Below, one piece after another: positions 6,758-13,244 of a stretch of DNA of 64,000 nucleotides. Numbering within the stretch: the stretch's first letter is position 1; the number at the start of each line of letters is the position of its first letter. The position numbers were made by a program, and so were the translations under genes. Location: positions 1 to 64,000 of the IMG/VR virus record IMGVR_UViG_3300028835_002196, one strand, 5' to 3'. Below the pieces are notes generated by a model. That model was not told where the DNA came from. It saw nothing but the letters and a program-made list of their open reading frames with translations, and ran no database searches. This DNA comes from a virus.

Positions 6758-7003
6758 TTATTTTGAATTTTTTACTATATCTGTTAATAATTTAATACCG
6801 TACGCATCGGACTTATTTATTCGCAGGTCAAATATTCCATGACCGGTTTCCCTTGTATCAATACAAAGCCTGTGTGTATTGAAATCATTATGATGCTTCA
6901 CTGGTTCGGGCAATTCTCCAACGCACATTTTTTCTTGCAAGCATCGTTTTGTGATGCAGTCTTTATGTTTACACCATTCTGGACGTTTTCTGATATCAGC
7001 CAT
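6758..7003 (-). CDS. Small Cys/His-rich protein, possible zinc binding
   Basis: 81 aa. The N-terminal half has a dense Cys/His pattern (WCKHKDCITKRCLQEKMCVG, then KHHNDFNTHRLC), suggesting one or two zinc sites. The C-terminal half (RETGHGIFDLRINKSDAYG) resembles a conserved phage small-protein family. Function unknown; just upstream of the SSB gene. Confidence 0.65.
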   Translation of the reverse strand: MADIRKRPEWCKHKDCITKRCLQEKMCVGELPEPVKHHNDFNTHRLCIDTRETGHGIFDLRINKSDAYGIKLLTDIVKNSK

Positions 7004-7006
7004 AGT

Positions 7007-7318
7007 TTATTTTGTTAATTCAATTATTGTTACTTTTTCATTGATTCCGGCTTTGCAGGGAGTGTTATCTTTAAATTTTGTCCAAGTATAATGATTAGAA
7101 TCATTCTTAACCAATATCCACATCTGGTTTTTAACCTTCCGTTTTCCATTACTCACCTCAATTACTCTTTTTGAGGCTTCGTATTCTTTCATTGCTTCAT
7201 TATAATCTTTTTCACAAAAAGCTATTTTATACCAATTCTCTCGTTTTGGCTTTTTCATCTTGTAATACTCAAATTTGACTTTGCCGTCTATTAATCGTAT
7301 GTATCCGGGCTTTATCAT
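7007..7318 (-). CDS. Hypothetical phage protein
   Basis: 103 aa, lysine-rich, mixed alpha/beta (FEYYKMKKPKRENWYKIAF, then NQMWILVKNDSNHYTW). No signal peptide or recognised motif. Three-base gap to the zinc-binding neighbour, so co-translated. Confidence 0.55.
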   Translation of the reverse strand: MIKPGYIRLIDGKVKFEYYKMKKPKRENWYKIAFCEKDYNEAMKEYEASKRVIEVSNGKRKVKNQMWILVKNDSNHYTWTKFKDNTPCKAGINEKVTIIELTK

Positions 7319-7339
7319 TGTTCCTTAATTAGTCGTTTT

Positions 7340-7429
7340 TTAACTAAATAATATAATTAATGTAACACAAATCATAAAAATGATTGTAGCGATTATACAT
7401 CCCGTATTTTCGTCTTTTTCTATTTTCAT
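7340..7429 (-). CDS. 29-aa single-pass membrane peptide
   Basis: MKIEKDENTGCIIATIIFM..., ending in LIILFS. A short polar N-terminus is followed by one transmembrane helix. ATG at 7429, stop at 7340; it starts five bases after the gene at 7434-7853 ends and fills an otherwise empty 115-bp gap in the same orientation. Such micro-membrane proteins are common in phages, but at this length chance cannot be excluded. Confidence 0.45.
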   Translation of the reverse strand: MKIEKDENTGCIIATIIFMICVTLIILFS

Positions 7430-7433
7430 AGCT

Positions 7434-7853
7434 TTATTGTTGTCTGATTATTTGCCGGTAATATATATACCCGTCCCTGTGATTTTCCTCCTGCTCTAAG
7501 TCATCATAGAGTTTTTCCCATCTTGCTTTCCTGTTCTCGAATACAAAAACTCCTATGCTCAGGGTAACCCCGGCCACGTACATTGTCCCAACTTTCCTGG
7601 TAGTAGTTTCAAAGCTTCCTTTCCTTTCATCGCTCACTATGATCATATGGTTAATAAGAAATGTACCAAGTAAAACTGCTCCTGCTCCATAGTGGGTTGG
7701 ATGCCTTCCTTCTATTACCGGAACCGGCTTATACTGCATGTACTCCATGTTCTTGTAGAGATTCGAGAGTGATGATGTGTCTTGCAAACTCATCTGGGCA
7801 CTTGTATTGAATACCAATAAAAATGCCAGTACTATTAAAGAGAGTGTTTTCAT
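7434..7853 (-). CDS. Secreted or membrane protein
   Basis: 139 aa. An N-terminal signal peptide (MKTLSLIVLAFLLVFNTSA) is followed by a domain with two hydrophobic segments (GAGAVLLGTFLINHMIIV and VGTMYVAGVTLSIGVFVF). Probably exported into the envelope. The start overlaps the previous stop by 4 bp. Function unknown; part of a string of phage envelope proteins in this block. Confidence 0.65.
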   Translation of the reverse strand: MKTLSLIVLAFLLVFNTSAQMSLQDTSSLSNLYKNMEYMQYKPVPVIEGRHPTHYGAGAVLLGTFLINHMIIVSDERKGSFETTTRKVGTMYVAGVTLSIGVFVFENRKARWEKLYDDLEQEENHRDGYIYYRQIIRQQ

Positions 7854-8212
7854 AACTTTTGTTCCTTCATATATTTAACAAAATGACCAAAATTTTCCTG
7901 TATTAACTCGGCACATTCATTTATGGTACCCTTGAATCTTAATCGTTCTTTGCAATAGTTCTTGATGAAGTCATATGCTTCTTTTTCCTGTTTAAAGCAC
8001 CTGTAACCGTTAAAAAATTTCATGACACCATTCAGCTCCTTACAGTCTGTTATCTCACCGACCTTCTCTCCCGTGCCAGCTTTTCCTTTTGTAATGTAAG
8101 GAATAATATTGCCGTTTTTCATCGTCCTGGGGTATCCCGGGCCCATACCAAGGTATTCCCCTGTTTCTGAATCGAATGTTCCATCTACCAGATCATCTGC
8201 GATTTCTCCCAT
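7850..8212 (-). CDS. Conserved phage protein of unknown function
   Basis: 120 aa. The N-terminus MGEIADDLVDGTFDSETGEY resembles the MG-IADDMIDGT opening of a widespread small phage family that often carries a zinc knuckle; here the Cys are absent. The C-terminal half is helical with three Cys. Function unknown. Confidence 0.6.
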   Translation of the reverse strand: MGEIADDLVDGTFDSETGEYLGMGPGYPRTMKNGNIIPYITKGKAGTGEKVGEITDCKELNGVMKFFNGYRCFKQEKEAYDFIKNYCKERLRFKGTINECAELIQENFGHFVKYMKEQKL

Positions 8213-8233
8213 GATGTTAGTCTCCTTTCATAA

Positions 8234-8644
8234 TTACTTTTCAAATTCAATAACAGCGTTTAATACATCTGTATATCTTTCAAACCAACCCATCATCATT
8301 TTACGCATGAGCCCAAAATCCTCACCTTTTGCATATAGTCCAATAATAGGAATACCTTTAGCGTAAGCCATTCCGCACTCGGCTGCTGCGTCTTTCCCGG
8401 AAGGAGAAATATATATAACCAGATCAGATTTCATCACTCCTTCGGAATCATACATAAAAGACTGATTTGATTCAGTTGAATTTACCCAGGTTTCAAAATC
8501 AAATTTTTTTGTAATATGATTATGATTTTCACCATAATTATTTTCGACAAACGATAATACTTCGTGACCTGCTTCACGCAGAAAAACTGTAAGCATTTCT
8601 ACAGTATGCTGATTTTTCCAAGAGCTTGCTATATATATTTTCAT
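8234..8644 (-). CDS. Nucleoside 2-deoxyribosyltransferase-like protein
   Basis: 136 aa, close to the usual length of this family. MKIYIASSWKN opens a Rossmann-like fold; SDLVIYISPSGKDAAAECGM contains the conserved D and the putative catalytic Glu (about residue 89); GIPIIGLYAKGEDFGLM is the conserved end. The family cleaves or transfers deoxyribose between bases, or hydrolyses N-glycosidic bonds in nucleotides. In a phage this could serve nucleotide salvage, base modification or turnover of nucleotide signals. Its start is 27 bp from the first pentamer array. Confidence 0.75.
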   Translation of the reverse strand: MKIYIASSWKNQHTVEMLTVFLREAGHEVLSFVENNYGENHNHITKKFDFETWVNSTESNQSFMYDSEGVMKSDLVIYISPSGKDAAAECGMAYAKGIPIIGLYAKGEDFGLMRKMMMGWFERYTDVLNAVIEFEK

Positions 8645-8670
8645 AATCCCTTTTCAATAATTAATTTTAA

Positions 8671-8740
8671 AAAACTAAACTTTACTTTACTATACAACGC
8701 CAGACGGAACTACACGGTACTATGCGATACACCACTAAAC
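8671..8740. repeat. Pentamer-phased array A (NNNAC x14)
   Basis: Fourteen consecutive 5-nt units. Twelve end in AC and two in GC (aacgc, tatgc); the first three bases of each unit vary freely. On the minus strand the unit is GTNNN. It begins aaaac taaac tttac tttac, nearly the same opening as arrays B-D. It lies just upstream of the deoxyribosyltransferase-like start codon. Confidence 0.9.
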
Positions 8741-8775
8741 TCAATATTTTATTTAATTCCTTCAATTCTAATTAT
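8741..8775. repeat. 35-nt AT-rich spacer S1
   Basis: Separates arrays A and B and keeps the 5-nt register (35 = 7 x 5). It differs from spacer S2 (8876-8910) at two positions. On the minus strand one frame reads LELKELNKILS with a stop in the adjoining pentamer, so it may be the relic of a gene end. Confidence 0.85.
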
Positions 8776-8875
8776 AAAACTATACTTTACTATACGCTAC
8801 CTCACACCACAAGACCTCACAATACTCAACATCACCCTACTCGACGATACGTCACACCACCATACAGCACTCAAC
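8776..8875. repeat. Pentamer-phased array B (NNNAC x20)
   Basis: Twenty consecutive units, all ending in AC. The first eleven are near-identical in order to the first eleven units of array C (three differing positions), after which the two arrays diverge completely while keeping the AC register. Confidence 0.92.
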
Positions 8876-8910
8876 TCAATATTTTATTTAATTTCTTTAA
8901 TTCTAATTAT
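8876..8910. repeat. 35-nt AT-rich spacer S2
   Basis: 33 of 35 bases identical to S1 at 8741-8775, at a distance of 135 bp (27 pentamers). With the following units it forms a duplicated block of about 90 bp. Confidence 0.85.
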
Positions 8911-9070
8911 AAAACTATACTTTACTTTACGCTACCTCACACCACAAGACTTCACGATACTCAACAACACTCTACTTGACAAAACTTTACATCACAAAAC
9001 GTAACTTTACAACACTACACCCTACCCTACAAAACCACACAACACCATGCTCAACAGCACGGTACATTAC
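8911..9070. repeat. Pentamer-phased array C (NNNAC x32)
   Basis: Thirty-two consecutive units, 31 ending in AC and one in GC (catgc). The last unit, attac, contains the stop codon of the RAMP-like gene on the minus strand, so the array abuts the coding region with no gap. Confidence 0.92.
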
Positions 9071-9642
9071 TTAAATTCTTTAATTTTTTCAGCAACAAAT
9101 CTTCCAAACATACCATTGCAAGTAGGCCTGAAACTTCCAATCCCACAATGCGTACCAGCATATTTCAACACATCTTCTATTGTTGGCTTTGTAATCGTAT
9201 CATTATCAATCCACAATTCAAAATCAACCTTTAAATTGAGCCACTTGGGCCTGATCACGATAACTCTTGCCCCGGCTTTACGATTCCAGACGCTTCGCTT
9301 ATCTATAATATCCCAGGGGGGAAGCCATATTTTTTCCGGTTTAACAAAGAACATAGCTGCAACAATATTTTTCATAGACTTACGGCTATTTCCAACCTTC
9401 GCCTTCAAGTATGCTCCTGCATTGATCATTGCTCCACGCAAATGTTCGGATGGTAAATAATGCTTTTTTTCCTTCATATCGTAGTAAGAATGAAACTCAG
9501 CCCTGACATTATCAGGTTGAGAAACCTCTGGTCGTTCAATGATCGCACCACGTCTTTTTTCCCATTCGTCAAGGGTTTCGTCATCCATGCGATGTTGCAT
9601 GTATGGCGTTGTGCCAATAATTTCTACTTTGTACTTCTTCAT
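9067..9642 (-). CDS. Conserved phage protein, RAMP/Cas7-like candidate
   Basis: 191 aa from ATG 9642. The GTG start further upstream would add residues translated from array D and is rejected. It opens with a beta strand VEIIGTTPYMQHR, has YLPSEHLRGAMINAGAYLKAK in the middle, and ends GTHCGIGSFRPTCNGMFGRF. This layout (TP-L/M-x-H start, LP-x-x-L-x-x-A core, late G-x-G-x-x-RP) matches a widespread phage family of unknown function whose glycine-rich end recalls RAMP proteins such as Cas7. The RAMP relation is my inference. It is the only gene bracketed by pentamer arrays on both sides. Confidence 0.65.
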   Translation of the reverse strand: MKKYKVEIIGTTPYMQHRMDDETLDEWEKRRGAIIERPEVSQPDNVRAEFHSYYDMKEKKHYLPSEHLRGAMINAGAYLKAKVGNSRKSMKNIVAAMFFVKPEKIWLPPWDIIDKRSVWNRKAGARVIVIRPKWLNLKVDFELWIDNDTITKPTIEDVLKYAGTHCGIGSFRPTCNGMFGRFVAEKIKEFK

Positions 9643-9657
9643 AATATTTGTATTAGT

Positions 9658-9787
9658 TAAACAAAACTTTACTTTACTAGACGACACATCACTGAACTGT
9701 ACTTCACAAAACAATACGCTACTGGACGCTACTTGACTAAACTGCACCCTACTCTACTATACCCCACATTACGCCACAGAACGAGAC
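9658..9787. repeat. Pentamer-phased array D (NNNAC x26)
   Basis: Twenty-six consecutive units, all ending in AC, filling the gap between the RAMP-like gene start and the small gene at 9795. On the transcribed minus strand it reads GTNNN repeated and would be the 5' leader of the RAMP-like mRNA, ending 15 nt before its ATG. The variable triplets show no obvious order. Confidence 0.93.
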
Positions 9788-9794
9788 TTTCTGG

Positions 9795-9992
9795 TTACCT
9801 GCTTCTTTGTATTTGTTCTCCATATATAATAGCTGATGCCATTATTATCTTACGTGTTAATCTAATATCCTCGGCTCCCGGTGAAATACATTTATCGTAT
9901 GTATGATTCATCCAATTCATAAGTCCCCTTTTCATAAATCTGCCACATAAAGGGCACCGAGCCATAGCAGGAAAAAAAATATCGTTCAACAT
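9795..9992 (-). CDS. Small zinc-knuckle protein
   Basis: 65 aa (possible alternative start at 9965, MARCPLCG). CPLCGRFMKRGLMNWMNHTYDKC supplies C-x2-C and H-x4-C, a likely single zinc site. The rest is a basic helix. Ends eight bases from array D. Function unknown. Confidence 0.6.
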   Translation of the reverse strand: MLNDIFFPAMARCPLCGRFMKRGLMNWMNHTYDKCISPGAEDIRLTRKIIMASAIIYGEQIQRSR

Positions 9993-10004
9993 TAGAGACT
10001 TTAA

Positions 10005-10436
10005 TTATTTATTCAATATTCTATCAATCTCCGCGACACAAAAAGCAGCAGCTGCGGCCAGGCGATCAATTTCTGTTTTGTCGAAACGGATATGATCACA
10101 GCCGGCTTGATTCCAATCTACAGGAAAACTAGCCAGCCTGGTTAAACAAGCTATAGCAGCCTGCTTAAGTTCTCCATTGCTATTATGCTTAACATCAAAA
10201 TAAACGGTTTTCCCGTGCTCTTCGATCATTTCTATTCTTTCCCGGACAACCATTTCAAGACCGGTATTTACTTTATTAGGACCAGGTCTTTTATTAAATC
10301 TTTGAATAAAGGGGATTTCCTGATAAACGTATTTTCTCATAGCAGAAAGCAGGGCCCGTCTCAGTTCGACAGAAAGTCCTAAATATTTAATATTTATTTT
10401 TTTCAATTCTGCTGTTATTATTTCTACTTTATCCAT
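10005..10436 (-). CDS. Conserved phage protein of nucleotide-metabolism-associated type
   Basis: 143 aa from ATG 10436, which carries the palindromic leader. The C-terminal half (NGELKQAAIACLTRLASFP, then FDKTEIDRLAAAAAFCVAEIDRI) matches a domain common in phages in the form GELA-AAACYA ... W-P-W ... DLVKAGALIIAEIERL, often near or fused to dNTP-hydrolase-type domains. Helical; the exact function is not established. Confidence 0.6.
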   Translation of the reverse strand: MDKVEIITAELKKINIKYLGLSVELRRALLSAMRKYVYQEIPFIQRFNKRPGPNKVNTGLEMVVRERIEMIEEHGKTVYFDVKHNSNGELKQAAIACLTRLASFPVDWNQAGCDHIRFDKTEIDRLAAAAAFCVAEIDRILNK

Positions 10437-10448
10437 TGTTTTTACAAT
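10434..10448 (-). promoter_or_regulatory. Palindromic start-codon leader (copy 2)
   Basis: Second exact copy of ATTGTAAAAACAATG, placed over the start of the gene at 10005-10436. Confidence 0.4.
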
Positions 10449-10452
10449 ATCA

Positions 10453-10662
10453 TTATTTTTCGTGTTCGGCAAAAAATTCAGTTAATCCATCAACAAACAA
10501 CTTAGCCCCGTGATCCCTGATATAGTTAACATCTTCATCCAGATTCTCACCTTTTACCCCGGCTATATAAAATTTAACCTCACCTACATCATTTTTAATA
10601 GCAACTATACCGATAGTCTGAATCCCGGTCATCCAGTACACGCCTAAAACTTCTGATGCCAT
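10453..10662 (-). CDS. Small protein of unknown function
   Basis: 69 aa, alternating beta strands (EVLGVYWMTGIQTIGIVAIK, EVKFYIAGVKG) followed by a helix ending LTEFFAEHEK. Cytoplasmic. Stop is 17 nt upstream of the next start, consistent with an operon. No family recognised. Confidence 0.6.
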   Translation of the reverse strand: MASEVLGVYWMTGIQTIGIVAIKNDVGEVKFYIAGVKGENLDEDVNYIRDHGAKLFVDGLTEFFAEHEK

Positions 10663-10678
10663 GATTAATCCTCCGCAA

Positions 10679-10972
10679 TTATTCGTTTACAATGCAAAAA
10701 ATCTCAGTTATCATTACTTCATTTTTTGCATTTTCCATTTGACTATCAGACGAACTTATTTTAAAAATTTTTCCATTCAGATCAACATGTAATTCTCCAT
10801 GCTCATCAACCACAATCCTTAAACTTTTCAATATGGTAGCTACTTTAGCCTCTATTTCATCCAGTTCCTTTAAAGCCTTATTCTTATTTTCTAATTTCGT
10901 ACTTCTGGCCTCAGCATAGACAAATACGTTCTGAAGTAAGTCTACTACATTTATTTCCTCGCTTTTATTCAT
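10679..10972 (-). CDS. Small helical protein of unknown function
   Basis: 97 aa from ATG 10972 (MNKSEEINVVDLLQN...), chosen because earlier starts fall inside the upstream gene. A central helix NKALKELDEIEAKVATIL is followed by a beta hairpin (GELHVDLNGKIFKIS). Function unknown. Confidence 0.55.
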   Translation of the reverse strand: MNKSEEINVVDLLQNVFVYAEARSTKLENKNKALKELDEIEAKVATILKSLRIVVDEHGELHVDLNGKIFKISSSDSQMENAKNEVMITEIFCIVNE

Positions 10973-11022
10973 AACTAATTTTGTAAATTCGTTAAAAATT
11001 ATTCTAAAAATATTCCTAACAC

Positions 11023-11277
11023 CTAAAGCGATGGCTGCTTTGCCTGCCATTCACCAAATTTTTTCCACTCGATCATATCACAAACGGCACGGAGCATACT
11101 TACTAATGCCCAGGATCTTATTCTCTCCAAACCTATATACTTTAACTGTTTTTTACTATACTTAATTATAACAGGATCAACCACTCCCATTCTCAATTCA
11201 AATTTTCCCGAAGAAGTATCCTCCACCGGATCAAACCCTGTTAATACAACAATCGCTGTTAACATTTGTTCATTCAT
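11023..11277 (-). CDS. Small protein of unknown function
   Basis: 84 aa (MNEQMLTAIVVLTGFDPVE...). Mixed alpha/beta, ending EWKKFGEWQAKQPSL. No recognised motif. Same strand and spacing as neighbours. Confidence 0.55.
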   Translation of the reverse strand: MNEQMLTAIVVLTGFDPVEDTSSGKFELRMGVVDPVIIKYSKKQLKYIGLERIRSWALVSMLRAVCDMIEWKKFGEWQAKQPSL

Positions 11278-11294
11278 AACATCAAAAGCGTTAG

Positions 11295-11597
11295 TTAATC
11301 ATCAATTTTGACCGTTACTGTCATGCAGTCTGGTTGTACCCATGCAAAATACCGCCCTGTGGGCAGGGGCAGGAAATCAGCCGTGCTGTATTCCCCGCTT
11401 TTTCCTCGTAAATCATGCTTGTGTTCATTAAGCATGAAGCCCATGATCCTGTTATCACCAATTATAAAATGCGTGTATTTACCAACATCGTTATCCGCAG
11501 CTATCTTTTCACGTTCTTCTGCCGTTGATGCCTGCGGGCAGTCAAATTCACCCAGGAACTTGTCAAAATAGTAAAATTTTATAGTTTCCTCTTTCAT
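11295..11597 (-). CDS. Small acidic protein of unknown function
   Basis: 100 aa from ATG 11597, six bases past the upstream stop (MKEETIKFYYFDKFLGE...). Beta-rich N-terminus, then a conserved-looking FLPLPTGRYFAWVQPDCMTV. Function unknown. Confidence 0.55.
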   Translation of the reverse strand: MKEETIKFYYFDKFLGEFDCPQASTAEEREKIAADNDVGKYTHFIIGDNRIMGFMLNEHKHDLRGKSGEYSTADFLPLPTGRYFAWVQPDCMTVTVKIDD

Positions 11598-11602
11598 AAC
11601 CG

Positions 11603-11809
11603 TTATATTATTCCGTGGTATGTTCGATCTACCCATTCTATGTCAGCCCAATTCTCAAGTAAAAACGGACCAATAGTATAATATCCTATGAACTTCTGCT
11701 TGATTTTTACATGCTCAAACCATCTTATCTCGTTTCCTATTACCTTTTTAAACCATAAGAATTTGTTAATAATTCTGGTCTCACTGTACATTCTGGCTTT
11801 TTTTCTCAT
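11603..11809 (-). CDS. Small basic protein of unknown function
   Basis: 68 aa, basic and aromatic (INKFLWFKKVIGNEIRWFEH). The beta-like end YYTIGPFLLENWADIEWVD suggests a compact fold. Starts two bases after the upstream stop. Confidence 0.55.
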   Translation of the reverse strand: MRKKARMYSETRIINKFLWFKKVIGNEIRWFEHVKIKQKFIGYYTIGPFLLENWADIEWVDRTYHGII

Positions 11810-11811
11810 AA

Positions 11812-12042
11812 CTAACTGTTTCTGTTGAATATCATAACCGTTTCTAACCTGAAAACCTGGAATTCATCGCAATCATAATTCTTTAACCCTTTCTCCTCAA
11901 ACAAGTACCGTAACCTATTGTAGGAGATTCCAGTCTTCTTCGAAAATGTACGCATATCTGTCGCACCCAATTCAAAATCACCGACCTTATCCCTGTAAAT
12001 ATACAGGTACCGGGAATACAATCTTATTATAGCCTCTCCCAT
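11812..12042 (-). CDS. Small HTH-like protein, first gene of left operon
   Basis: 76 aa. The segment MRTFSKKTGISYNRLRYLFEE has the shape of a helix-turn-helix (helix, GI turn, recognition helix), so a DNA-binding regulator is possible. It is the first gene after the promoter at 12091-12122 and the operator-like repeats, as expected for an autoregulator. The HTH call is by eye. Confidence 0.55.
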   Translation of the reverse strand: MGEAIIRLYSRYLYIYRDKVGDFELGATDMRTFSKKTGISYNRLRYLFEEKGLKNYDCDEFQVFRLETVMIFNRNS

Positions 12043-12061
12043 GATTGTGTACTTCCTTACC

Positions 12062-12240
12062 GCAACTGTTCCGCAGTATAATTAACCATACAAAGATAAA
12101 ACACTTTTTTTACATAAACAAGCATTCCGCAGAATAGTTGAGGCTGACCCCTTCTGTCCCGCAGTACAGTTGATGTGTGTAAAAGTATGTTATTATTCCC
12201 TAAATATACCCCCTTCTGTTCCGCAGTACAGTTGATGTAA
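12062..12240. promoter_or_regulatory. Four direct repeats, operator or iteron candidates
   Basis: Copies of CTGTnCCGCAGTACAGTTGATG or degenerate versions have their CCGCAG cores at 12071, 12127, 12159 and 12221. The third and fourth copies agree over the whole unit except one base. The first copy covers the predicted start of the minus-strand promoter. Each unit has CTGT/ACAG ends, a short dyad. They could bind the winged-helix regulator encoded at 12695 or the small HTH protein at 11812. Confidence 0.65.
12091..12122 (-). promoter_or_regulatory. Bacteroidota-type promoter of the left operon
   Basis: Minus strand CTTG (12122-12119), 20-nt spacer, TATCTTTG (12098-12091). One mismatch in the upstream box, perfect downstream box. 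Transcription would start near 12084, inside the first direct repeat, so repeat binding should repress it. Confidence 0.6.
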
Positions 12241-12694
12241 ACAAATACCCGTGAAATGTACCCCAGGGTAAGTGTATGGGTATGGGTATTCCATGATTAT
12301 TATCCGGCTGGTGATTTCAAAAGAAAATCGGAATTTCCGCACCCGCCCCCCCATGTCCGTGGATGTTCGCACATTTATATGATCAGATCAAAAGCTGTTT
12401 TTTGCTCGGGAATATGAAAAGCAATTGAATTAACACCATTTTGATTCACACCGGTGGGGTAGGGGAGAGGTGAAAACCTGCCTATTCATGCCGTTTACAA
12501 AGTCTATTGAACATAATAATAGTTATGTGACATTTTATATTGCCCTGTAATTCAACGCCCGATCTGCCCCTGCCTCTCCTCCTGTGCCACGTTTCGCACG
12601 CCTGCCTCTTGCTTTATTGTGGCACGGAATGTATTCTAACCCATCAAATTAATGCTACCTTTACAATCACTATCCAATTCAATCTACACCGTTT
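12241..12694. other. Gene-free regulatory gap
   Basis: No gene is supported in these 454 bp. They hold a tandem TATGGG-like stretch (12277-12290), a C-run near 12345, and an inverted repeat GTGCCAC (12584-12590) / GTGGCAC (12619-12625). No good plus-strand TTTG-N20-TAnnTTTG site was found for the next gene. With the iteron-like repeats beside it, an origin of replication is conceivable but not shown. Confidence 0.5.
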
Positions 12695-13198
12695 ATGGGA
12701 CGCAAAGGAATGCCACTACAATTGAAGACGACAAAATTCGAAGACCAGCTCGAGAACGTCAGCCCATTTCAACGCGAACTAATCCGTAAACAGATCATTG
12801 CTTATAAGAAGAAGATGTATAAGATCATTGAAGAGGGGTTTTTCTATGGTGTTGGTGGTATAATGCACTTCTGGTTGTGGCACGCTGTACTGTCTTCTAA
12901 ACATATTCCTATCACTTATTTTGTATTGTTATCAAGAGCGAGATGGTTGAAAGAACAACAGGATCAAGATATGTTCAAACTTTCAGATTTATCCCCCTGT
13001 AGTATTTCAAGTCGTCAAATTGCTTTACTTATTACTTCAGGCATCAAGCGAGGACACATAAAACGGCATCCTTCTGTTTATGGCAAATACATCATAACTC
13101 CCAAAGGAAATGAATACCTAACCAGATTAACTAAAGAAATGTACAAGGTTGTAGTCGATTTATATGATCCTGGTATTAAAAAAGACCTGAAGGTTTAA
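12695..13198 (+). CDS. Winged-helix transcriptional regulator
   Basis: 167 aa. Residues about 75-150 form a winged-helix pattern: a helix (TYFVLLSRARWLKEQ), LSPCSISSRQIALLITSGIK as recognition region, then the wing GHIKRHPSVYGKYIITPKG, resembling MarR/PadR-type domains (Y-x-IT-x-KG). It is the only plus-strand gene between two minus-strand blocks and lies beside four operator-like repeats, so it probably controls the divergent operon. An ATG at 12710 is an alternative start. Confidence 0.65.
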   Translation: MGRKGMPLQLKTTKFEDQLENVSPFQRELIRKQIIAYKKKMYKIIEEGFFYGVGGIMHFWLWHAVLSSKHIPITYFVLLSRARWLKEQQDQDMFKLSDLSPCSISSRQIALLITSGIKRGHIKRHPSVYGKYIITPKGNEYLTRLTKEMYKVVVDLYDPGIKKDLKV

Positions 13199-13213
13199 AG
13201 TCATCAGGTCTTT
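13181..13213. terminator. Bidirectional terminator between convergent genes
   Basis: AAAGACCTGA (13181-13190) / TCAGGTCTTT (13204-13213), a perfect 10-bp stem overlapping the end of the regulator gene. On the minus strand it is followed by a six-U run, so it mainly serves the gene at 13245; the plus-strand tail (TTTCTC) is weaker. Confidence 0.75.
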
Positions 13214-13244
13214 CTCTGGTGTTGGTGTATAATGTTGTGTAAGG

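Noticed and set aside
8564-9004. Plus-strand open frames across the pentamer arrays (repetitive proteins)
   Set aside because: Units NNNAC rarely form stops on the plus strand, so long frames arise by composition. They run antisense into the deoxyribosyltransferase-like gene and have no leader or homology-like features.
9643-9747. N-terminal extension of the RAMP-like gene through array D from a GTG, giving pentapeptide-like VxFSx repeats
   Set aside because: A 5-nt DNA period always gives a 5-residue period when translated. The frame hits a stop just upstream, arrays A-C are not open in this way, and a good ATG follows at 9642.
8671-9787. Hidden code: reading only the variable triplets on the minus strand as codons
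   Set aside because: Array D gives 26 triplets without a stop, but arrays B and C contain TGA triplets and no shared protein sequence appears. Absence of stops in 26 triplets is not improbable.
8671-9787. CRISPR array or diversity-generating retroelement template
   Set aside because: No repeats of 20-40 bp with unique spacers, no cas genes, no reverse transcriptase and no variable-repeat pair with adenine-specific changes.
12540-12725. 61-aa plus-strand ORF before the winged-helix regulator
   Set aside because: Pro/Leu/Cys-rich with no domain; it overlaps the regulator start in another frame and covers an inverted repeat, so it is probably chance.
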